Positions 59,452 to 64,000 of a DNA stretch of 64,000 nucleotides are shown piece after piece; position 1 is the stretch's first letter; each line of letters starts with the position of its first letter. Both the position numbers and the translations under genes were made by a program. Under the pieces are notes generated by a model. It made no database searches and was not told where the DNA came from. It was given only the letters and a program-made list of their open reading frames with translations. Origin of the DNA: RPQJ01 sp963777725. Its GTDB lineage: Bacteria; Pseudomonadota; Gammaproteobacteria; Steroidobacterales; Steroidobacteraceae. The stretch lies in contig CAVZRR010000002.1 of the NCBI GenBank assembly GCA_963777725.1, positions 186,001-250,000 of the forward strand, read 5' to 3'.

Positions 59452-61029
59452 TCACGACGGCCCGGTGGGCCGCACCCGCAACTCGTGCACGCGCATGCCG
59501 AGCAGGTACATCGTGCCGAAATAGATGCCGGCGCCACCGACCACCAGCAACGTCATCCATTGCGCCCGCGACCACGCGCCCATCTCGATCCAGCGTTGCG
59601 TGTCGCCCGCCACCCACCACAGGAACGCCACCATGAGCAGGTTCCCCGCCGCCACCTGCCAGAGCATCCGGCGCCAGCCGGACGCGTGTTGCAGCACGCC
59701 CTGGCGGCGCAGACCGCGGTACAGCATCGTCGAGTTGTACCAGGCGCCGATGCCGGTGTTGAGCGCCAGCAGCGCGTGCAGGCCCGGTTGGCCCGGATAG
59801 ATGAACGCCAGCGGCAGCACGACGAGCACGTTGAGCCCCATGCTCACGGCCAGCGAACGGATGCCGATGCGTACCGGCGTGCGAGTGTCCTGTCGAGCGA
59901 AATAACCGGGCGCCAGCACCTTCACCATGCTGAACGCCAGCAGGGCCGATGCGTATGCCGTCAGCGCCAGCGACGACATCCGCACGTCGTGCTCGTCGAA
60001 CTTGCCGTAGTGGAAGATCGTCACGGTGAGCGGACCGGCGAGGACCACCAGCGCGAGCGTCGCGGGCAGGACCACGATCACCACCAGGCGCAGCGCCCAG
60101 TCGAGCGTCGCGGCGAATCGCTCCGGCGCCTGCGCCGCATGCTGCGCGGCGAGCCCCGGCAGGATTACGGTGGCCAGCGCGATGCTGAAGACCCCGAGCG
60201 GAAACTCCATCAGGCGGTCGGCGTAATAGAGCCAGGCGATGCTGCCCGTGGCGAGGAACGAGGCGATCAGCGTGTCGAGCAGCACGGCCACCTGCGAGAC
60301 CGACGAGCCGAAGATCGCCGGCAGCATCAACCGTCCGATCTTGCGCACGCCCTCGTCGCCCCAGCGCCAGCGCGGTCGCCGCAGCAGGCCCATCTTCACG
60401 ACGAACGGCAGCTGGAACGCGAGCTGGACGATGCCCGCCACGAACACGCCAATCGCGAGCACGATCCCGGGACGGTCGAACGACGGGGCGATCCACGCCG
60501 CGAACACGATCATGACGAGGTTCATCAGCGTCGAGGTGAGCGCCGGCACGGCGAAGCGCCCATAGCTGTTCAGCACGCCCGCCGCCAGCGCCGCGAGCGA
60601 GATGAACAGGATGTACGGGAACGTCCAGCGCAGCATCTCGACGGTGAGGTCGAACTTGCCCTCGTCCGCGCGGAAGCCCGGCGCGAAGATCAGCACCAGC
60701 AGCGGGGCCGCGATCACGCCGACGATCGTCACGACCGTCAGGAACCAGGCCAGCGTGCCCGCGGCGCCGTCGATCAGCTCGCGCACCTCGTCCTGGGGCC
60801 GGCGGACCTTGTACTCGGAGACCACCGGCACGAAGGCCTGCGAGAACGCGCCCTCCGCAAACAGCCGGCGCATGAAGTTCGGGATCTTGAAGGCGACCAG
60901 GAACGCGTCCATCAGGACGCCCGCGCCGAACATCCGGGAATAGACCATGTCGCGCAGCAGCCCGGTCACCCTGGACAGCAGGGTGAAGGCGCCGACGATG
61001 CTGGTGCTCTTGAGAAAGCCGCCGCTCAA
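59452..61029 (-). CDS. murJ: Lipid II flippase MurJ
   Basis: MOP-superfamily inner-membrane transporter of the peptidoglycan precursor. 525 residues, about 14 helices. The start is highly conserved (FLKSTSIVGAFTLLSRVTG then LLRDMVYSRMFG), as are FKIPNFMRRLFAEGAFSQAF and the Arg-rich segments around the central cavity. The start codon is TTG at 61029 with GAGG eight bases upstream. First gene of the five-gene reverse operon, divergent from rpsT. Confidence 0.95.
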   Translation of the reverse strand: MSGGFLKSTSIVGAFTLLSRVTGLLRDMVYSRMFGAGVLMDAFLVAFKIPNFMRRLFAEGAFSQAFVPVVSEYKVRRPQDEVRELIDGAAGTLAWFLTVVTIVGVIAAPLLVLIFAPGFRADEGKFDLTVEMLRWTFPYILFISLAALAAGVLNSYGRFAVPALTSTLMNLVMIVFAAWIAPSFDRPGIVLAIGVFVAGIVQLAFQLPFVVKMGLLRRPRWRWGDEGVRKIGRLMLPAIFGSSVSQVAVLLDTLIASFLATGSIAWLYYADRLMEFPLGVFSIALATVILPGLAAQHAAQAPERFAATLDWALRLVVIVVLPATLALVVLAGPLTVTIFHYGKFDEHDVRMSSLALTAYASALLAFSMVKVLAPGYFARQDTRTPVRIGIRSLAVSMGLNVLVVLPLAFIYPGQPGLHALLALNTGIGAWYNSTMLYRGLRRQGVLQHASGWRRMLWQVAAGNLLMVAFLWWVAGDTQRWIEMGAWSRAQWMTLLVVGGAGIYFGTMYLLGMRVHELRVRPTGPS

Positions 61030-61101
61030 GCGGAGTCCTCGGTGGCTGTCGGGGCTCGGGCGGCCGGGGTGGAATTCATGCCCGCGGCACTATAGCGAGG
61101 G

Positions 61102-61130
61102 TTGACCTCCCGCGCATCCTCGGCCAGAAT
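61102..61130 (+). promoter_or_regulatory. Predicted sigma-70 promoter of rpsT
   Basis: TTGACC (61102-61107) and CAGAAT (61125-61130) are separated by exactly 17 bases, about 27 bases before the rpsT start. The -35 matches consensus at five positions. This is the clearest promoter in the window and fits a highly expressed ribosomal gene. Confidence 0.65.
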
Positions 61131-61157
61131 GCGCGGCTCAATTTGGAGACCGAATTC

Positions 61158-61427
61158 GTGGCGAACATCAAGTCCGCAGAAAAGCGCGCCAAGCAGTCCG
61201 TGAAGCGCCGCGCCCACAACATGGCGGCCCGCTCGCGGCTGCGCACCTCGATCAAGAAGGTGCTCAACGCCATTGGCGCCGGCCAGAAGGACGAGGCCGC
61301 CGCGGCACTCAAGGCGGCCCAGCCGGTCATCGACACGATGGTCACCAAGGGCATCATCCATCGCAACAAGGCCGCGCGTCACAAGCGCGAACTGAACGCG
61401 AAGATCAAGGCGATCGCGGCCAAGTAA
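61158..61427 (+). CDS. rpsT: 30S ribosomal protein S20
   Basis: 89 residues from GTG 61158 with GGAGA eight bases upstream. ANIKSAEKRAKQSVKRR at the N-terminus and IIHRNKAARHKRELNAKI at the C-terminus are the conserved 16S-rRNA-binding helices. The 5-residue longer ATG version from 61143 is unlikely because homologues start at the ANIKSA sequence. Monocistronic, with promoter and terminator both visible. Confidence 0.97.
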   Translation: MANIKSAEKRAKQSVKRRAHNMAARSRLRTSIKKVLNAIGAGQKDEAAAALKAAQPVIDTMVTKGIIHRNKAARHKRELNAKIKAIAAK

Positions 61428-61450
61428 GGGCCCTCGACGACTCGACCAGA

Positions 61451-61474
61451 ACGCCGGCCCTGCGCCGGCGTTTT
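61451..61474 (+). terminator. Rho-independent terminator of rpsT
   Basis: CGCCGGC (61452-61458) pairs with GCCGGCG (61464-61470) across a 5-base loop, followed by TTTTC. It is 24 bases after the rpsT stop. The convergent TPR gene ends immediately beyond it. Confidence 0.85.
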
Positions 61475-63315
61475 CATTTGCGCGACGCCTCGCGTTCGCG
61501 GCCGTCGGTCGGAGCATCCACCGCCGACATCAGCAGCTCGGCCGCCCGCGCACGGCCGGGATATTCGCGGCCGTAGTCCAGTGCTTCCTCGTAGGCCCGG
61601 CGGGCCAGCGCGTGATCCCCCGCCGCCATGGCGAGGTCACCCAGCCGGTGCCAGGGTTCGGGAGCCACGATACCGCCGACCGTCGTCGACAGTTCCCGAT
61701 ACGCCGCCAGGGCTGCGGCCGACCTTCCCAGGCGGTACAGCAGGTCGGCGCGGGTATCGAGCAGCGTCGCGCGGAGCATGTAGTGCGGCTGCTGACGCAA
61801 CCCCGTTTCGGCGAACCCAAGGGCCTCCTCGAGTTCGTCTCGCGTCCCGACGAGCGCCAGTGAGGCTGCCAGCTGGTTCAGCAGGCGCGGATCGCGGGGC
61901 CAGCCCCGCAGCGCGACGCGATAGTCGGCAATCGCCTTGCGAGGCTCCCCGAGCGCGAGGCGCAGGTCGCCCGCCAGCATTCGGACTCGCGGCGATTCAG
62001 GGGCCGCCTTAACGGCCCGGTCGATGCCGGCATGGGCCGCCTTGGGATCCTTGACTCGGGCCGCTACGGCGGCCGCTTGCAGCGCCGGACCGGCGAGCCC
62101 ACGGGCCACCGGGCTTGTTTCGAGCATTGCGAGGCGTTCTCCGGCGGCCCGCCACTGGTCTGAAGCCGCCAAGGCCCGGACGGCGGTCAACTCGAGGAGC
62201 GGACCGGCCACCCCGGGCTGCCCTCCCCGCTTCGAGCCCGCGTCGAGCCACGCGAGCGCTGCCGGTCCCGACCACTTCTCGAGCAGGAGATTGGCGCCGG
62301 CCAGGCGGCCGACGGCTTCCCCGGACCCCAGTTCGGCGCGGATCGCCGCCGGCAGCGGTTCGGTCTCGAGGTCGACATACAGGCTGGCGGCATTGAATCG
62401 CGCCCCCCCGAGCACGACGGCCGGCAGCGGACCGTCCGTGGCCAGCAACTCCAGCAACGCGGCCAGTGGATCGGCCGGATTCAACCGCCGCGCGCCCGCC
62501 GCGGCCGCCCGCGCGGCTGGGCGCTGCCCGAGCAGCAGCGCCGCCGCGGCCTCGCCGAGGTACGGCGCGGCATCCTGCTTCTCGATCGATCGCGCCTTTG
62601 CAAACCAATCGCGCGCGTTCTCGGGCTCCCGCCGGGCCAACCGGATGAGTCCCAGCTGCATGGCGGCTGGCGCGTTGCGGGGCTCGCGGACCAGCAACGT
62701 GGCCAGCAATCGCTCCGCTTCATCCGCGCGCCCTTGCTGCATCCGCGTGCGCGCGAGCAGCAGCGCGGCGCGGCCATCGGCCGGCTCGAGGCGCAAACGT
62801 CGCTCGCAGGCCGCCGCCGCGACCTCGTGGCGACCGAGCAGCGAAGCGATCTGTGCCTGGTCGCGCGCCACCAAAGGATCGTCGGGCAAGCGTCGCGCCA
62901 GCGCATCGAGGTTGGTGGCCGCGTCGCTGAGACGCCGCTGCCTCGCCGCAATGTGCGCTGCAAGATAGCGCGCCTGGTCCGTCCTGCGCGCCGCGGCGAT
63001 TGCATCGAGGTGCTGCGTCGACCAGTAGAGGCGACGGTCCGTCAAGTAGGCGCCGGCAAGCGTCTCGTGCAGACCGGCAGCCTGTGCCGGTTGGGTAGCC
63101 GAAAGCGACCGGACGTATTGCAGAGCTGCAGCATCGTCTCCTTGCTGCAACATCGCCGATACGCGCGATTCGTTTCGCCGCTGTGGCTCGTGACTCGAGC
63201 CGCTGGTCGCAACCCATTGCGCGACGCCCGGCAGTGAGTCCACGTCGCGGACCGCGGAGTCGGCGGTTCCGACGGCGAGCGCCAGCACCACGGCACCGGC
63301 AACGCGCGGCACCAT
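61474..63315 (-). CDS. Exported TPR-repeat protein
   Basis: 613 residues with a signal peptide (MVPRVAGAVVLALAVGTADS). The rest is Ala/Leu/Arg-rich helical repeats of TPR type, for example GRAALLLARTRMQQGRADEA, PAAMQLGLIRLARREPENAR and RADLLYRLGRSAAALAAYRE. ATG 63315 is 10 bases after the obgE stop; GTG 63321 is the alternative. The function is unknown. Such proteins often scaffold envelope or secretion complexes, and this one resembles PEP-CTERM/EPS-associated TPR proteins in layout only. Confidence 0.8.
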   Translation of the reverse strand: MVPRVAGAVVLALAVGTADSAVRDVDSLPGVAQWVATSGSSHEPQRRNESRVSAMLQQGDDAAALQYVRSLSATQPAQAAGLHETLAGAYLTDRRLYWSTQHLDAIAAARRTDQARYLAAHIAARQRRLSDAATNLDALARRLPDDPLVARDQAQIASLLGRHEVAAAACERRLRLEPADGRAALLLARTRMQQGRADEAERLLATLLVREPRNAPAAMQLGLIRLARREPENARDWFAKARSIEKQDAAPYLGEAAAALLLGQRPAARAAAAGARRLNPADPLAALLELLATDGPLPAVVLGGARFNAASLYVDLETEPLPAAIRAELGSGEAVGRLAGANLLLEKWSGPAALAWLDAGSKRGGQPGVAGPLLELTAVRALAASDQWRAAGERLAMLETSPVARGLAGPALQAAAVAARVKDPKAAHAGIDRAVKAAPESPRVRMLAGDLRLALGEPRKAIADYRVALRGWPRDPRLLNQLAASLALVGTRDELEEALGFAETGLRQQPHYMLRATLLDTRADLLYRLGRSAAALAAYRELSTTVGGIVAPEPWHRLGDLAMAAGDHALARRAYEEALDYGREYPGRARAAELLMSAVDAPTDGREREASRK

Positions 63316-63325
63316 CCGCACCGCG

Positions 63326-64000
63326 TTACTCCTCCTCGACCTCGGATCGTGGCGACGTGGCGGCCAGCTCGTCCAGCCGGCGCATGATCGCCTGGCACAG
63401 CTCCTTGGTGCCGGCGCGGGTGGCCCCGGAGATCCGGAAGACCGGCCCCTTCCAACGCAAGCGCCGGACGATGTCCTTGCAGCGCTTCTCGGCATCGGCG
63501 GGCGGCAGCAGGTCGATCTTGTTCAACACCAGCCAGCGCTCGCGCGTTGCGAGTTCCGGGCTGAATTTCTTCAACTCGGCGGCAATGGCTCGCGCGTCCT
63601 TGACCGGATCGGCGTCCGGATCCGGCGGTGCGATGTCGACCAGGTGCAACAGCACCCGCGTGCGCTGCAAGTGCTTCAGGAAGCGGATGCCGAGGCCGGC
63701 GCCGTCCGCCGCGCCTTCGATCAGGCCCGGAATGTCGGCCATCACGAAGCTCTGCTGCTCCCCCACGTAGACGACGCCGAGGTTCGGGTGCAGCGTCGTG
63801 AACGGGTAGTCGGCGATGCGTGGCCGCGCGGCCGACACCGCGCTGATCAGCGTCGACTTGCCCGCATTCGGCAAGCCGAGCAGCCCGACGTCGGCAATCA
63901 GCTTGAGCTCGAGCCGCAGCTCGCGCTTCTCGCCGGGGTAGCCGGTCGTGGCCTTGCGCGGCGAGCGGTTCGTGCTGCTCTTGAAATGCTGGTTGCCGAG
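63326..64000 (-). CDS. obgE: GTPase Obg/CgtA (5' part beyond the window)
   Basis: Ribosome-associated GTPase acting in 50S assembly and stress response. Visible from GNQHFKSSTNRSPRKATTGY at the window edge, the end of the Gly-rich OBG domain. GLLGLPNAGKS (G1), DYPFTTLHPNLG (G2), DIPGLIEGAADG (G3) and LNKIDLLPP (G4) follow, then ISGATRAGTKEL (G5). The reverse-strand frame is open to position 64000. The acidic C-terminus SEVEEE is typical. Confidence 0.95.
   Translation of the reverse strand, partial: LGNQHFKSSTNRSPRKATTGYPGEKRELRLELKLIADVGLLGLPNAGKSTLISAVSAARPRIADYPFTTLHPNLGVVYVGEQQSFVMADIPGLIEGAADGAGLGIRFLKHLQRTRVLLHLVDIAPPDPDADPVKDARAIAAELKKFSPELATRERWLVLNKIDLLPPADAEKRCKDIVRRLRWKGPVFRISGATRAGTKELCQAIMRRLDELAATSPRSEVEEE

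Overview
The window is GC-rich, densely coded chromosomal DNA from a gammaproteobacterium. The evidence is the gene order: wrbA / hda / DUF2066 / purMN, mrp-dcd near metG, an Rnf/Rsx electron-transport cluster followed by nth, rnt facing grxD, and murJ-ribF-ileS-lspA-ispH. Frequent GTG and TTG starts, type IV pilus genes and cyclic-di-GMP signalling fit a Xanthomonadales/Nevskiales/Steroidobacterales-like lineage. That placement is inference from gene content; no rRNA is present. I see no phage, IS element, integrase or CRISPR array.

Layout. 1-7.5 kb: wrbA-DUF2069, convergent with DUF2066-pgsA-like-hda; purM-purN-DUF3108; mrp-dcd. 7.7-12.3 kb: a HEAT-repeat Ser/Thr kinase followed by two PilT-type ATPases, lying between mrp and metG. 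12.4-20.4 kb: metG, rsxABCDGE, nth, DUF1841. 20.5-27.2 kb: pyruvate dehydrogenase operon (aceE-aceF-lpd) ending in a sulfotransferase. 27.3-32.7 kb: pepA-pyrC-rnt, DUF1289-grxD, puuD-like-nadC. 32.7-33.2 kb: a gene-free stretch packed with inverted repeats. 33.2-38.5 kb: a large GAF/PAS/GGDEF/EAL protein and a GT2/GT39 lipid-glycosylation pair. 38.6-45.7 kb: a CDF transporter lacking its C-terminal domain, a DUF374 acyltransferase, a 4'-phosphopantetheinyl transferase, a cytochrome P450, a fatty acyl-AMP ligase fused to an acyl carrier domain, and two LpxL-type acyltransferases. Together these look like an acyl-chain activation, hydroxylation and transfer pathway. 45.7-54.1 kb: tRNA-Thr(CGT), a Fur-family regulator, and the minor pilin/adhesin operon fimT-fimT-pilV-pilW-pilX-(small secreted protein)-pilY1-pilE. 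54.1-64 kb: ispH, lspA, ileS, ribF, murJ (one reverse-strand operon), rpsT, a TPR protein, and the start-truncated obgE at the edge.

Two features cut across the map. First, a G-rich heptamer repeat (GGGGATA/GGGGATG) occurs three times, twice as long hairpins that supply the stop codons of flanking genes. Second, nine reading frames are interrupted by what look like single-base indels, eight of them apparent +1 insertions and one of them in the essential ileS. The simplest reading is residual sequence error, and the annotation below treats those genes as probably intact in the organism.
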